A stretch of DNA of 64,000 nucleotides. It comes from Phyllobacterium phragmitis. Its GTDB lineage: Bacteria; Pseudomonadota; Alphaproteobacteria; Rhizobiales; Rhizobiaceae. Both the position numbers and the translations under genes were made by a program. The notes under the pieces are model-generated. The model made no database searches. It was not told the origin of the DNA and saw only the letters and a program-made list of their open reading frames with translations. Positions 49,797 through 59,943 of the stretch are shown here, in pieces (position 1 is the stretch's first letter; each line of letters starts with the position of its first letter). The stretch lies in the NCBI RefSeq assembly GCF_002980495.1, contig NZ_PVBR01000006.1, forward strand, positions 1 through 64,000, in the 5' to 3' direction.

Positions 49797-50300
49797 TCAG
49801 TTGCACCAGGTCAGGCGAGGCCCATCCCAGTTTCGGGCAAGCCCCTCCTTGACCAGCATCTCGCCAAGCGACCGGTCGTCACGGGAAACCACGCGCAGTT
49901 TTCGCCCGAAGCGATCCTCGTCGCGCCATCCCGCAGCGAGCGAAAACGAGCCATCATTCATGAGTTCGAGCAGTCTTCGCTTTGCCGCTTCGCCGGCCCG
50001 GCGCTCCGCTGGGCAGTTCGGCTCCGAAATCTCCGGTGCGTCGATATCGGCGATGCGAATCTTCGCACTCTCGAACCAGAACGTGTCACCATCGACGATG
50101 CAGTTCGCGCTGATTGGACCGGTGCAGACCGCGAATTCCGCCCTGTGCGGATCCCTGACCGGAGGATAAAAGATAGAGGGCGGTGGAACGTCAAACTGTG
50201 CAGGCCGCTCTGGCCTGCCGAACTCATCGCTAAACACCACATATCCAAGTCCGGCTGCCACCAGCACCCCGATAGAAAGCAGGATCGTCCTTGGCGTCAC
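49797..50300 (-). CDS. thermonuclease-like (SNase) protein, membrane-anchored
   Basis: A 167-residue protein: an N-terminal hydrophobic anchor or signal (residues 6-24, ILLSIGVLVAAGLGYVVFSD) and a staphylococcal-nuclease domain with CIVDGDTFWFESAKIRIADI, DAPEISEPNCPAER and DRFGRKLRVV (the Asp, Glu and Arg of the active site are visible). It should cut DNA or RNA in the periplasm. It overlaps the end of traG by 4 bases, so it belongs to the traC-traD-traG operon; such nucleases accompany rhizobial tra regions. Confidence 0.88.
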   Translation of the reverse strand: MTPRTILLSIGVLVAAGLGYVVFSDEFGRPERPAQFDVPPPSIFYPPVRDPHRAEFAVCTGPISANCIVDGDTFWFESAKIRIADIDAPEISEPNCPAERRAGEAAKRRLLELMNDGSFSLAAGWRDEDRFGRKLRVVSRDDRSLGEMLVKEGLARNWDGPRLTWCN

Positions 50301-52222
50301 GCGTCCGCCTCCGTTCGGTGGAATCGGTTCTGGCCGGTGACGGCTTTCATATCACCACGCCGGAACCAGATGGCGCGTCCACAGCGCAGTGGCGCATTGC
50401 CGGCGGTGAACACGATCTGCTCATCACTGCGCATGCGCAGCACTTCGTCCGGCAGGATTAACGGTCGCGCGGCAAGCTGCTTCGACCGCGTACGCGACGA
50501 TCCGGACATCTGCGATGACCGGCTCAGCTGATCGACCTCGACTGTCGTGTTGCCGCAGCGGCGCGAAATGTAGTCGGCCGTCTCCGGATCGTTGATCGCG
50601 GCAAACGACACCCATGATGCGCTCTCGAACCATTTGCTGGTCGCATCGCGCCCGCCATAGGTTTCGCGCATCTGGCCGATCGACTGGAACAGCAGCAACA
50701 GGCTGATGCCATATTTGCGACCGGCATCCCGCGCGGTCTCCAGAATCCGGAGATATCCCAGACGCGCCACCTCATCGAGGAGAAACAGCGTGCGCCCCTT
50801 CACCTCACCATTGCGGTTGTAGATCGCGTTGAGCAGCGCGCCGATGATGGTGCGGGCCAGACCCGGATGCGCCTCCAGCGTCTTCAGGTCGAGATTGACG
50901 AAGATGTCCGTCTTGCCATCGGCAATGTCGTCGGTCGCGAAGCTCGATCCCGACACCAGCGCGGCATAGTTCGGATAGCTTAGCCAATGAGTTTCCTTGA
51001 CGGCATTGGCGTAAACGCCGGAGAAGGTTTCCGGCGTCATGGCGATGAACGGCGCGACATTCTCCTTCACGAAGTCGGATTCCGAATTGTCGTATATCCT
51101 TTGAAGCCGCTCGCGCAGCTTCGGCTCGGGCTCCGAAAGGTTTGCCCGCATCTGCCGCAGATGCTGATCTTCTTTTTCCGTATGTCCTGACAGGCAGACA
51201 TCCGCGATGAGCGCGGTGATGAGCTGCAGCGCTGAGGCGCGGAAGAAGTCGTCGCGGATCGAGGTTGAGCGTCCGGTATCGGTCACCACCCAATTGGCGA
51301 CGGCCACGACATCTTCTTCCCTGGTGCCGCCGAACCGTCCGATCCAGTCGAGAACGTTGAATCCTGTTTCCGCGCTTTTCGGATCGAGGACATGCATGTG
51401 TCGGCCGGCGGCGCGCCGGTGGGCGATCACCATTGGCGCGACCTCGTTGGACGGGTCGAGCGCGACCAGTCCGCCGCCCCATTTGAGCGCTGTCGGGATC
51501 GTCACCGATGTCGTCTTGAAGCCGCCGGAGCCGGCGAAGACGAGGCCGTGAGTCGAGCCGAATGAGGCGTCGAAACACAGAAGTGGCGACCTGCCACCGG
51601 CGCCCCATGTCTCCCGGTCGTCGGCGCGGAAACCACGATCCGCAACACTGTCATTGTCGACGCGGTAGCCTTCACCGATGACGATGCCGCCAGTTTGAGG
51701 AAACAGGCGCCTGGCCTCGTTGAGCGTCATCCAGTTGGCCTCTCCATGGATGGCGCGCTTGCCGCTCACGCGGCGCGGCGTTGCTGTGGCGAAGGCCGCA
51801 TTGCCGCGCATGGCGACGCGCGCAGCAAAGGCGCCCGCGACGGCGGCGAGGATCGCACCCATCCCAGTTGCAGGATCGGCATAGTTGAGGATGCTGCCGC
51901 CGGCAGGGATGGCGTCAGCGAATGCGGCGAGCCTGCCGATCTCCCTCATCCCGGCGATCAGAATAGTCGCGACCGCGCCGATCAGCACGCCGAGGCCGGC
52001 CGTCCTGATCGCGATAGCGCCCTTCGCCGCAAACAGGAACACGATGCCGGTCGCTGCCGATATGGCATAAGGCAGGGCAATCCCGATCCGGCCGAGCATG
52101 AGCTGCGCTTCTTCGGTCGAGCCGAAGCGCGCAAGCCATTGCTCGATGCCCGCGAACATGAAGACCGTGGTGAGCATCAGCACGACAGGCGCAAAGAGCA
52201 CGGTGATCCTAGTCGGGGTCAT
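50297..52222 (-). CDS. traG: TraG type IV coupling protein
   Basis: A 641-residue VirD4/TraG coupling ATPase. N-terminal membrane helices (residues about 5-30, 50-70, 75-95) are followed by the ATPase with the Walker A-like [27 protein letters not shown], Walker [14 protein letters not shown] and the [11 protein letters not shown] region. It links the TraA-DNA complex to the mating channel. ATG 52222 ([10 protein letters not shown]) is chosen; it overlaps traD by 14 bases. Closest in type to the Ti-plasmid TraG. Confidence 0.95.
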   Translation of the reverse strand: MTPTRITVLFAPVVLMLTTVFMFAGIEQWLARFGSTEEAQLMLGRIGIALPYAISAATGIVFLFAAKGAIAIRTAGLGVLIGAVATILIAGMREIGRLAAFADAIPAGGSILNYADPATGMGAILAAVAGAFAARVAMRGNAAFATATPRRVSGKRAIHGEANWMTLNEARRLFPQTGGIVIGEGYRVDNDSVADRGFRADDRETWGAGGRSPLLCFDASFGSTHGLVFAGSGGFKTTSVTIPTALKWGGGLVALDPSNEVAPMVIAHRRAAGRHMHVLDPKSAETGFNVLDWIGRFGGTREEDVVAVANWVVTDTGRSTSIRDDFFRASALQLITALIADVCLSGHTEKEDQHLRQMRANLSEPEPKLRERLQRIYDNSESDFVKENVAPFIAMTPETFSGVYANAVKETHWLSYPNYAALVSGSSFATDDIADGKTDIFVNLDLKTLEAHPGLARTIIGALLNAIYNRNGEVKGRTLFLLDEVARLGYLRILETARDAGRKYGISLLLLFQSIGQMRETYGGRDATSKWFESASWVSFAAINDPETADYISRRCGNTTVEVDQLSRSSQMSGSSRTRSKQLAARPLILPDEVLRMRSDEQIVFTAGNAPLRCGRAIWFRRGDMKAVTGQNRFHRTEADA

Positions 52223-52424
52223 TGGCGAAGGCCTTTTCCCCGATCGCCAGCAGGCGCGCACGCTCTGCGTTATCGGCCTTTATGCGGCTCGCGCCGTCGA
52301 TTAAAAGGCCGAGCAGCAGCGCGCGCTTCTCATAGCGCAGGCCCGCCTTGGCGATCAGACCGCCGAGCTGGATCTTTTCGTGCGCGTCCTTCTTCCGGGC
52401 TTGTGTCTGGCTGGCCTGTCGCAT
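52209..52424 (-). CDS. traD: TraD conjugal transfer protein
   Basis: A 71-residue rhizobial Tra[21 protein letters not shown] with [19 protein letters not shown]. It is a small relaxosome accessory protein, unrelated to F-plasmid TraD. It overlaps traG by 14 bases and follows traC by 4 bases; gene order traC-traD-traG is that of Agrobacterium Ti plasmids. Confidence 0.9.
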   Translation of the reverse strand: MRQASQTQARKKDAHEKIQLGGLIAKAGLRYEKRALLLGLLIDGASRIKADNAERARLLAIGEKAFANDPD

Positions 52425-52428
52425 GCGC

Positions 52429-52692
52429 TCAAGCCTCGCCAGCCTGCCCCGAAGCCGCGCCAGATGCGACCGGCGTGGGCGCTGTCTTGCCCGTGCGCCC
52501 GCCCCCCTTGCGAAACGTTGCGGCGATCTCCTCGAACGCGGCCTGAAGGGCTATGTCCTCAATCTCGACATCGCCAAGGCCCGCCTTGAGGGCAACACGC
52601 CCAATGCGTTCCGCCTCGCGTGTTTCGGCTTGCTTCAGCTGTTCCTGCAGCTTTGCAATCTCTTCCCTGATCCTTGACGATGGCTTCTTCAT
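52429..52692 (-). CDS. traC: TraC conjugal transfer protein
   Basis: An 87-residue TraC ([51 protein letters not shown]). A helical protein thought to assist TraA at oriT. It is the first gene of the leftward tra operon and lies next to oriT. Confidence 0.9.
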   Translation of the reverse strand: MKKPSSRIREEIAKLQEQLKQAETREAERIGRVALKAGLGDVEIEDIALQAAFEEIAATFRKGGGRTGKTAPTPVASGAASGQAGEA

Positions 52693-52837
52693 TCCGGTTG
52701 TCCTTCCTCATGACAAACAGGCTTGTTTGATCATGAGGGTGAACGATGGGCGCGCTTTGCGCGACCTATCGGATTTGACAGGTCGGCGAAGCCGACGCTT
52801 TGAGAGATCATCCCTGCGTTCCGAAGGAATGCACCAA

Positions 52838-52877
52838 GGGCGCAGTAATACGTCGCTGACGCGACGTGCCTGCGCCC
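52838..52877. other. oriT: oriT, Ti/RSF1010-like nick region
   Basis: Between the divergent traC and traA genes. GGGCGCAG (52838-52845) is inversely repeated as CTGCGCCC (52870-52877) around ACGTCGC (52850-52856) and GCGACGT (52861-52867). The sequence CCAAGGGCGCA then TAATACGTCGCTGAC closely resembles the oriT core of Ti plasmids, where TraA nicks within the GGCGCA-type region. The exact nick base is not provable here. Confidence 0.85.
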
Positions 52878-52949
52878 CGGCCCCTGAGAAGGGGCGGGCT
52901 GACCTGCGGAACCCGTGTCCGGTTCAACCGCAGGGAGCCCGTCGCCGCC

Positions 52950-55900
52950 GTGGCCATCACGCATTTCACGCCACAGATCATCGGGCGCGCCGATGGGCGC
53001 AGCGCCGTGCTGTCGGCGGCGTATCGCCACTGCGCGAAAATGGAACATGAGGCCGAAGCGCGCGTGGTCGATTACACCCATAAGCGCGGGCTGGGGCATG
53101 AGGAGTTCCTGCTGCCGGCCGATGCGCCCGAATGGGCGCGTGCGTTGATCGCCGACCGCTCGGTTGCAGGTGCGGTGGAAGCCTTCTGGAATAGCGTTGA
53201 GGCCTTCGAAAAACGCGCCGACGCGCAGTTCGCCAAGGAGTTCATCATCGCTCTGCCGGTCGAACTGACGAAGGCGCAGAACGTCGCGCTCATGCGCCAG
53301 TTCGTGTTCGAGCAGGTCCTGGCGCGGGGACAGGTTGCCGACTGGGTCATCCATGACGAGCCTGGCAATCCGCACGCCCATCTGATGACCACCCTGCGAC
53401 CGCTGACCGAGAAAGGGTTCGGAGGCAAGAAGGTTGCCGTAATCGGTTCCGACGGAGAGCCCGTCCGCACGAAATCTGGCAAGATCCAGTACCGGCTCTG
53501 GGCCGGCGAGAAGGCCGAATTCCTCCAGCAAAGGCGGGCTTGGCTCGATCTCCAGAACCAGCATCTGGCGCTTGCCGGCCTCGACCTCCGTGTTGATGGG
53601 CGTTCCTACGCCGAGCGCGGTATCGACATTGTGCCCACCACCCATATCGGTGTTGCCGCAATGGCAATCCTGCGAAAAGCAAGGATAGTCGGGCGCAAGC
53701 CGGAGCTCGAACAACTCCAGCAGCATGAAGCTCGCCGGGAGATCAATGCTTCCCGCATCGTTGCGCGGCCCGAACTCGTGCTCGACATTGTCAGCCAGGA
53801 AAAAAGCGTATTCGACGAACGCGACATCGCCAAGGTGCTGCATCGCTATATCGATGACGCGGTCACGTTCCAGCAGCTCATGCTGCGTGTTCCGCAGAGC
53901 CCGCAATGCCTCCGGCTCGATGTCGAAACAGTCGACCTCTCCACCGGCGCGCGAGTGCCGGCGAAGCTGACAACGCGCGAGATGGTCCGGCTGGAATCCG
54001 AGATGGTCAATCGCGCGCGGTTCCTCGCTCGGGCAAAGTCGCATGGGGTTCGGAGACAAGTGCTGAGGGGAATTTCCGAGAGCCATTCGCGTTTGTCGGA
54101 CGAGCAGCGCGTGGCGATCGGGCATGTGGCGAGCAGCACGCGCATTGCAGCCGTGGTCGGACGAGCCGGCGCAGGCAAGACCACGATGATGAAGGCGGCA
54201 CGCGAGGCGTGGGAAACGGCAGGCTATCGCGTGGTCGGCGGCGCGCTCGCCGGCAAGGCGGCCGAGGGGCTCGAGAAGGAAGCGGGGATCACCTCGCGCA
54301 CGCTCGCTTCCTGGGAGCTCGCCTGGCAGCGGGGCAGGGACCAGATCGACGACAAGACCGTCTTCGTCCTCGACGAGGCCGGCATGGTTGCCTCGCGCCA
54401 GATGGCGGAGATCGTCGAAACCGTGACAAAGGCAGGGGCTAAACTCGTCCTTGTCGGCGACCCGGACCAGCTGCAGCCGATTGAGGCGGGCGCAGCTTTC
54501 CGCGCCATTGCCGATCGTATCGGCTATGCCGAACTCGGCACCATCTATCGCCAGCGCAACAGTTGGATGAGAACGGCGTCGATGGATCTTGCCCGCGGCG
54601 ACGTCAGTAGCGCCATCGGCGCTTATGACAAAGCCGGCCTGGTACAAACCGGGTGGACCCGCGACGAGGCAATCGAAAAGCTGATCGCCGACTGGAACCA
54701 CGATTACGATCCAGACAAGTCCTCGCTCATCCTCGCCTATCTGCGCCGTGATGTGCGCACCCTCAACGAACTGGCCCGCGCCAGGCTGGTCGAACGCGGC
54801 CTTGTCCAGGAGGGCTTTGTCTTCCGGACGGAAGATGGCGAGCGGATGTTTTCGGCCGGCGACCGCATCGTGCTTCTCAGGAATGAGGGATCGCTCGGCG
54901 TCAAAAACGGCATGTTGGCGAAAGTCGTCGAGGCGGGACCGGGCCGGCTCGTGGCTGAAATCGGTGAGGGCGGCGCTACGCGTCGGATCGAGATTGATCA
55001 GCGCTCCTACCGCAATGTCGACCATGGCTATGCAACGACGATCCACAAGAGCCAGGGCGCGACCGTCGATGATGTGCGCGTGCTCGCCTCGCGGCACATG
55101 GATCGGCATCTGACCTATGTGGCGCTGACACGTCATCGCGATGACGCCCGTTTCTATGTTGGTGTGAACGAGTTCACCAAACGCGGCGGCGTCGTGGTCG
55201 AGCATGGCGTTGCCCCCTTCGAGAACAATCCGAAAAACCGCGACAGTTATTTCGTGACGCTCGATATGGGCGAGGGCAAGCGAAGCACGATCTGGGGCGT
55301 CGACCTCGAACGCGCAATCAAGGCGGCCGACGTGCAGATCGGCGATCGCATCGGGCTGGAACACAAGGGGTCTGAAAAGCTGAAGTTGCCTGACGGCAAG
55401 CAGGTCGAGCGGCATTCCTGGGAGGTTGTCGATATACGGGCCATTGCCGTCTCACGGCTGACCGAACGCCTTTCACGCGATGGCGCCAAAGAGACGACTC
55501 TCGATTATACCGGTGGTCGGCTCTCCAGACAGGTTCTCAGCTTTGCCGAGACCCGCGGCCTCCATCTCATGCGCGTGGCCCGTACCCTGATACGTGACCG
55601 GCTTGAGTGGACGCTTCGCCAGAAAGAACGCCTCGCCGCTCTTGGCCAGCAGCTTCGTGCCGTCGGCGCCCGGCTGGGCCTTGTCGAAAAGTCAGTTCTC
55701 CAAAATCCCCGGACAGCAGGAAAGGTCGAACCCATGGTCAAGGGCGTCACAACCTTCGCCCTGTCGATCAACGAGAGGGCGGAGCAGAAGCTCCGGTCGG
55801 ATCCGGCGCTCAGCAATCAATGGAACGAGTTCTCGGACCGCATTCGCCTGATCTATGCCGATCCGGAAGCTGCTTTCCGCGCCATGCGGTTCGAGATGGT

Positions 55901-56528
55901 TCTCGCCGACCGCGCAGAGGCAAAGGAGCGCATGGACCAGCTCGAGCGCGACCCGATGTCGTTCGGACCGTTGCGCGGCAGGGATGGCTTCCTCGCCGGC
56001 AAGGCGGACCGCGAGGACCGACAGGTCGCTGAGGTTAACGTGCCCGCGCTGCGCCGTGACGTCGAGCGCTATCTTGCCATGCGCGAGATGAAGCTGAACA
56101 CCCTGACGGCCGGGGTGAGAGCCGAGCGGCAGCGGCTGTCGATCGACATACCTGCTTTGTCGCCGTCGGCGGCTATCGTCCTGGAAAAGGTCCGTGACGC
56201 CATCGATCGCAACGACCTTCCCGCAGCGCTTGGATTTGCGCTCGCGGATCGCATGGCCAAGGCCGAAATCGACGCCTTCAACAAGAAGGTCGCCGAGCGG
56301 TTCGGCGAGCGGACCTTCCTGTCCAGATCGGCCAAGGAAGCGGCAGGTCACGCGTTCGAGAACGCTGCCGCCGGCATGACATCGGACGCAAAGCAAAAGC
56401 TCGTTTCCGCCTGGCCGGTCATGCGTGCCGGCCAACAGCTTGCGGCGCACGAGCGGACGACGCAGGTGCTGAAGGAAACCGAGGCTCTGCGCCAATCGCA
56501 GCGGCAAGCTTCGGTGCTGAAGCCATGA
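52950..56528 (+). CDS. traA: TraA relaxase/helicase
   Basis: A 1192-residue rhizobial TraA. The N-terminal MobA/MobL relaxase domain (residues about 1-200) begins AITHFTPQIIGRADGRSAVL and carries the metal-binding HxH in EPGNPHAHLMTTLRPL. A RecD/TraI-type helicase follows, with Walker A VGRAGAGKTTMMKAAR, Walker B VFVLDEAGMV, GDPDQLQPIEAGAAF and the late HGYATTIHKSQGATVDDV. The GTG at 52950 is chosen because it gives the family N-terminus; frames reaching further upstream run into oriT. It nicks and unwinds the transferred strand. First gene of traA-traF-traB-traH. Confidence 0.95.
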   Translation: MAITHFTPQIIGRADGRSAVLSAAYRHCAKMEHEAEARVVDYTHKRGLGHEEFLLPADAPEWARALIADRSVAGAVEAFWNSVEAFEKRADAQFAKEFIIALPVELTKAQNVALMRQFVFEQVLARGQVADWVIHDEPGNPHAHLMTTLRPLTEKGFGGKKVAVIGSDGEPVRTKSGKIQYRLWAGEKAEFLQQRRAWLDLQNQHLALAGLDLRVDGRSYAERGIDIVPTTHIGVAAMAILRKARIVGRKPELEQLQQHEARREINASRIVARPELVLDIVSQEKSVFDERDIAKVLHRYIDDAVTFQQLMLRVPQSPQCLRLDVETVDLSTGARVPAKLTTREMVRLESEMVNRARFLARAKSHGVRRQVLRGISESHSRLSDEQRVAIGHVASSTRIAAVVGRAGAGKTTMMKAAREAWETAGYRVVGGALAGKAAEGLEKEAGITSRTLASWELAWQRGRDQIDDKTVFVLDEAGMVASRQMAEIVETVTKAGAKLVLVGDPDQLQPIEAGAAFRAIADRIGYAELGTIYRQRNSWMRTASMDLARGDVSSAIGAYDKAGLVQTGWTRDEAIEKLIADWNHDYDPDKSSLILAYLRRDVRTLNELARARLVERGLVQEGFVFRTEDGERMFSAGDRIVLLRNEGSLGVKNGMLAKVVEAGPGRLVAEIGEGGATRRIEIDQRSYRNVDHGYATTIHKSQGATVDDVRVLASRHMDRHLTYVALTRHRDDARFYVGVNEFTKRGGVVVEHGVAPFENNPKNRDSYFVTLDMGEGKRSTIWGVDLERAIKAADVQIGDRIGLEHKGSEKLKLPDGKQVERHSWEVVDIRAIAVSRLTERLSRDGAKETTLDYTGGRLSRQVLSFAETRGLHLMRVARTLIRDRLEWTLRQKERLAALGQQLRAVGARLGLVEKSVLQNPRTAGKVEPMVKGVTTFALSINERAEQKLRSDPALSNQWNEFSDRIRLIYADPEAAFRAMRFEMVLADRAEAKERMDQLERDPMSFGPLRGRDGFLAGKADREDRQVAEVNVPALRRDVERYLAMREMKLNTLTAGVRAERQRLSIDIPALSPSAAIVLEKVRDAIDRNDLPAALGFALADRMAKAEIDAFNKKVAERFGERTFLSRSAKEAAGHAFENAAAGMTSDAKQKLVSAWPVMRAGQQLAAHERTTQVLKETEALRQSQRQASVLKP

Positions 56529-57055
56529 GGCGGAGGAAGGCATTGGCCATAGTGACCGTCAGCGCTGTCGGCCTCGCGGGCATCGCCGCCGGCGGGTGGC
56601 TGGGCGGCTACCGGATCAATTTCACGCCGAGCTATCCGCTCGGCCTCTGGCGGGTCGAGACACTCGACCGGGAGGTCAAGGTCGGAGATCGTATCTTCAT
56701 CTGTCCGCCACGGATCCAGGACTTCGTTATGGCCCGCGAGCGGGGATATGTGCGGACCGGTCTGTGCCCAGGCTGGTTGTCGCCGCTCATCAAGTCGGTC
56801 GTCGCGGGTCCAGGACAGCGCGTCGATATCGGCCGAAGCATCGAGATCGATGGCAAAGCCCTTGCCCGATCCGAAGTCCGATCGCTGGATGCCCAGGGCA
56901 GGGCGCTCGAGCCATATGACGGCGGCATCGTGCCGCCGGATCATCTTTTCCTCCATTCAGAATTCGCAGGTTCCTATGACTCGAGATATTTCGGGCCGAT
57001 CCCGGCCGACGGTGTTCTGGGGCTTGCCCGTCCGGTATTCACTTTTGATCCGTGA
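56525..57055 (+). CDS. traF: TraF, S26-family signal-peptidase-like protease
   Basis: A 176-residue TraF with an N-terminal membrane anchor (ALAIVTVSAVGLAGIAAGGW), the catalytic Ser in NFTPSYPLGLWRV and Lys in LIKSVVAGPGQRVDI, and the final FGPIPADGVLGLARPVFTFD. In rhizobial and RP4 systems TraF matures pilin and is needed for mating. It overlaps traA by 4 bases. Confidence 0.94.
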   Translation: MRRRKALAIVTVSAVGLAGIAAGGWLGGYRINFTPSYPLGLWRVETLDREVKVGDRIFICPPRIQDFVMARERGYVRTGLCPGWLSPLIKSVVAGPGQRVDIGRSIEIDGKALARSEVRSLDAQGRALEPYDGGIVPPDHLFLHSEFAGSYDSRYFGPIPADGVLGLARPVFTFDP

Positions 57056-58211
57056 GCCGCTGAGATCGATCGCGCTGGTTTGCGCCGCCGTCCTTGTTGG
57101 GCTTGTCGGCTGGAGCGGCAATCCGCTCACCCTTCCGGTCGCAATGTTCTTTCCGGCACTATGGGCCTTCTCGCCTTCGAGGCTGGTAACGGCCGCGATA
57201 TCGGCCGGATATTTCCTCGCCGCCGCGCGTGGCCTGCCGGAGGGTGTCGCGAACTTTTACGGCAGCGGTCTCGGCGCGGGTTTTGCGCTCTGGTTCGCCG
57301 CGGCGAGCGGCTTCGTAATTGTCCATACTGCGCTCTGGACGGCGCGGCCAGGATGGGGAAGGGCGCTCCGCTACTGCATCGCGGCCGTGGCAATGAGCGT
57401 GCCGCCCTTCGGGATCGCTGGGTGGGCCCATCCGATAACCGCAGCGGGGGTCGTATTCCCCGGATGGGGCTGGTTCGGCCTCGCGGTGGCAGCGATCGGC
57501 CTGTTGGTCATAACGTCCAAGGCCTGGCCGATCGCGACACTTGTCCTGGGAGGACTGTGTCTGTGGTCCGCCGCAATGTGGACGCCGCCCGATATGCCTC
57601 AAGGTTGGGTCGGTGTCGACACCACATTCCGTGGCGAGAGCGGGCAATATGCGGACTATGCCCAGCAGATCGAAACCATTGAACTGATCAAGGCCGCCGC
57701 AGGCGAGGGAGCGAAGGTGATCGTGCTGCCCGAGAGCGCTGCCGGGATATGGACACCGACAGCGGCCCATCTGTGGACGCGCGAGCTCACCGGCCTCGAT
57801 GTCACCGTGAACGCCGGCGCCATCATCGTGAACGAGACGGGCTACGACAACGTCATGATGGAGATCACCGGCGAAGGCATAAGCGTTCTCTATTCCGAGA
57901 GAATGCCGGTCCCGGTCTCCATGTGGCAGCCATGGCTGGCATGGACAGGCGCGCCGGCCGGTGCCCGGGCACATTTCTTCGCCAATCCGCTTGTCGACCT
58001 CGCCGGAAGGAGAGTGGCGCCGCTCATTTGTTACGAGCAGCTCATCATCTGGCCGATCTTGCAGTCGGCGTTCCACCCCCCTGACGTGATCGTCGCGACC
58101 GGCAATGGCTGGTGGACCGACAACACCAACATCGTCGCAATTCAGAAAGCGAGCGCCCAGGCCTGGGCGCGCCTCTTCAACCTGCCTTTGGTTATGGCAT
58201 TCAATCTCTAG
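57045..58211 (+). CDS. traB: TraB, membrane protein with nitrilase-like domain
   Basis: A 388-residue TraB. The N-terminal half has several membrane helices (VCAAVLVGLVGWSG, LPVAMFFPALWAFSP, and others). The C-terminal half is a carbon-nitrogen hydrolase-type domain with VIVLPESAAGIW (Glu) and APLICYEQLIIW (Cys), followed by ATGNGWWTD. The TTG at 57045 is chosen since it yields MIREPLRS, the usual start of Ti-plasmid TraB, and overlaps traF by 11 bases; in-frame GTG and ATG codons upstream inside traF are alternatives. It raises transfer efficiency in Ti plasmids by an unknown route. Confidence 0.88.
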   Translation: MIREPLRSIALVCAAVLVGLVGWSGNPLTLPVAMFFPALWAFSPSRLVTAAISAGYFLAAARGLPEGVANFYGSGLGAGFALWFAAASGFVIVHTALWTARPGWGRALRYCIAAVAMSVPPFGIAGWAHPITAAGVVFPGWGWFGLAVAAIGLLVITSKAWPIATLVLGGLCLWSAAMWTPPDMPQGWVGVDTTFRGESGQYADYAQQIETIELIKAAAGEGAKVIVLPESAAGIWTPTAAHLWTRELTGLDVTVNAGAIIVNETGYDNVMMEITGEGISVLYSERMPVPVSMWQPWLAWTGAPAGARAHFFANPLVDLAGRRVAPLICYEQLIIWPILQSAFHPPDVIVATGNGWWTDNTNIVAIQKASAQAWARLFNLPLVMAFNL

Positions 58212-58221
58212 GAGGTCGACA

Positions 58222-58881
58222 GTGATCGATGCAGAGCTTGTCCAGCAGTGTGCCAACCCCAGATTGGCGGTTGAGATCGTGCAGCAATTCGTGGAAACGA
58301 TCGGCGTCAACGACCACCTGGCCGTAACGGTCAGTCAGGGCGACCGCACCATACTCGTGCCTAGGCCAACCACGGTCGACGAAGCCGTCCGTGTGACCCG
58401 CGAGTGGATCGGCAAGGCAAATGTTCGCGTCGGGTTGACCCAATACCCGGCCGGTCTGGGCGTCACGGATCCGGAGCAGATCGATCAAAACCTCTTCGCT
58501 ACCTGCCACAATCTGCGCGTGGGGACCGAGCTCTTCGGCAAGGTCTATCGAATTGGCACCAAATGGTACGGAAATCCCCGGCCGGAGGCATTCGATGATG
58601 CGATCTGGGCCTATGGCACCGGCTGGTTCGAGGGCGAGCAAGTCTTCTACGCCGCCGATCCCACAGATGTCGAAGTTGCCATACCGGACCGCGCGGACAG
58701 AAAGGATGGAGCCGAGCTAGGCGCAAGTGCATCTGCTTTGGCGACTGAGGACCTTCCGGACGAGCCTGTCGCCGCTGAAGATCCCAACAGCGCAGGCATC
58801 AGGATCGATCTGTCAAGGATCAACGCGCAGCAGGTTTCGGGGGATCGACTAATGCTGAACAGCGGCTCCGGACCTCGTTAA
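58222..58881 (+). CDS. traH: TraH conjugal transfer protein
   Basis: A 219-residue rhizobial TraH starting at GTG 58222 after a strong AGGAGGT site. Conserved wording: VIDAELVQQCANPRLAVEIV-type start, NPRPEAFDDAIWAYGTG and the C-terminal GIRIDLSRINAQQVSGDRLM. Its precise role in transfer is undefined. It ends the traAFBH operon 10 bases after traB. Confidence 0.92.
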   Translation: MIDAELVQQCANPRLAVEIVQQFVETIGVNDHLAVTVSQGDRTILVPRPTTVDEAVRVTREWIGKANVRVGLTQYPAGLGVTDPEQIDQNLFATCHNLRVGTELFGKVYRIGTKWYGNPRPEAFDDAIWAYGTGWFEGEQVFYAADPTDVEVAIPDRADRKDGAELGASASALATEDLPDEPVAAEDPNSAGIRIDLSRINAQQVSGDRLMLNSGSGPR

Positions 58882-59214
58882 ATGCGGCCGGAGCGCGACG
58901 TTAGCCCAGGAATTCACGATCGAACGCCGCGTAGAAGTCACCAATCCCCTGTTTAGCCAGTCCACTGTGCATGACGGGTTCCGACCGCATCTCGGCCATT
59001 CGCGGTAACACTGATCGCGCCTGAAACCGGACCTTGGACGTGACCGTCTACTACAGGCAAGGCGAGCTTAACGCCTATATGCGGAATGTCTTGGACATCA
59101 TCCAGCGAAGCTGCGACTTCAGGGAGCGCAACAACTCCGCATACTGAAGACGCAAAAGTCGGTCGGCGAGCGATGTCGTTTGGCGCAAGCAAGACCGAAG
59201 CCATGCTTCGGGAA
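58882..59214. other. 333-base gap between traH and the ABC transporter operon
   Basis: No supported gene, repeat or insertion sequence is seen on either strand. The sequence is less GC-rich than the tra genes. It may mark the edge of the transfer block, but no attachment-site repeat is recognisable. Confidence 0.4.
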
Positions 59215-59943
59215 TTAGTGCCTTAGGTCAGCCAGAAAGCGTTGCGCGCGCGGGTGCTTGGGACTTGAGAAGAACTCGTCCGGCTTCGCGTCCTCCAGAA
59301 GGCCCCCCTTGTCTAAGAACCAAACGCGGTCAGCGACTTCGCGCGCAAAGCCCATCTCGTGGGTGACGCACATCATGGTGATGCCCGTATGCGCCAGATC
59401 CTTGATGACAGCCAGCACCTCCCCGACCATCTCCGGATCGAGCGCAGAAGTCGGCTCGTCGAACAGGATGATTGGCGGATCCATTGCCAGCGAACGCGCA
59501 ATGGCGACGCGCTGGCTCTGACCGCCGGACAGCTGAGCGGGATAGGAGCCGGCCTTGTCCTCGAGGCCGACGCGCGCAAGAAGCGTCCGCGCTTTTTCCT
59601 CAGCCTGTGCGCGGCTCATTCCGCGGAGCTTGCGAGGCGCCAACATGATGTTGTCCATCACACTCATGTGCGGAAACAGGTTGAACTGCTGGAAAACAAA
59701 CCCGATGTCCCTCCGCAGGCGGTTGACGTTCGCCGTCTTGGCATGGGTCTCCTGCCCGTTGACGGTGATCGTTCCGCTGTTGATCGGTTCAAGGCGGTTG
59801 ATCGTGCGGATCAGCGTAGTTTTGCCCGACCCGGAAGGGCCGCAGAGGACGACCACCTCACCCTTGTTCACCTCGGCAGTGATATCAGTTAAGACCTTAA
59901 GGTGTGGCCCGTACCACTTATTGACTTTGTCGAAGCGGATCAT
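59215..59943 (-). CDS. polar amino-acid ABC transporter ATPase
   Basis: A 242-residue ATPase of the GlnQ/GltL/HisP type. Walker [18 protein letters not shown]-loop [11 protein letters not shown], signature [19 protein letters not shown], Walker [14 protein letters not shown] and the H-loop VTHEMGFA are intact. It energises uptake through the two permeases encoded just upstream; its start overlaps the previous gene by 4 bases. Last gene of the minus-strand transport operon. Confidence 0.95.
   Translation of the reverse strand: MIRFDKVNKWYGPHLKVLTDITAEVNKGEVVVLCGPSGSGKTTLIRTINRLEPINSGTITVNGQETHAKTANVNRLRRDIGFVFQQFNLFPHMSVMDNIMLAPRKLRGMSRAQAEEKARTLLARVGLEDKAGSYPAQLSGGQSQRVAIARSLAMDPPIILFDEPTSALDPEMVGEVLAVIKDLAHTGITMMCVTHEMGFAREVADRVWFLDKGGLLEDAKPDEFFSSPKHPRAQRFLADLRH

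Noticed and set aside
52731-55415. A very long open frame (894 codons) on the minus strand opposite traA
   Set aside because: It is the antisense shadow of the GC-rich traA gene; the protein is compositionally odd with no family likeness, while traA is unmistakable.
57159-58310. A 383-codon minus-strand frame opposite traB
   Set aside because: Low-complexity Arg/His-rich reading typical of a GC-rich antisense strand; traB is clear on the plus strand.
58882-59214. Attachment site or element boundary after traH
   Set aside because: No direct repeat, tRNA end or integrase is visible; only a gene-free gap is supported.
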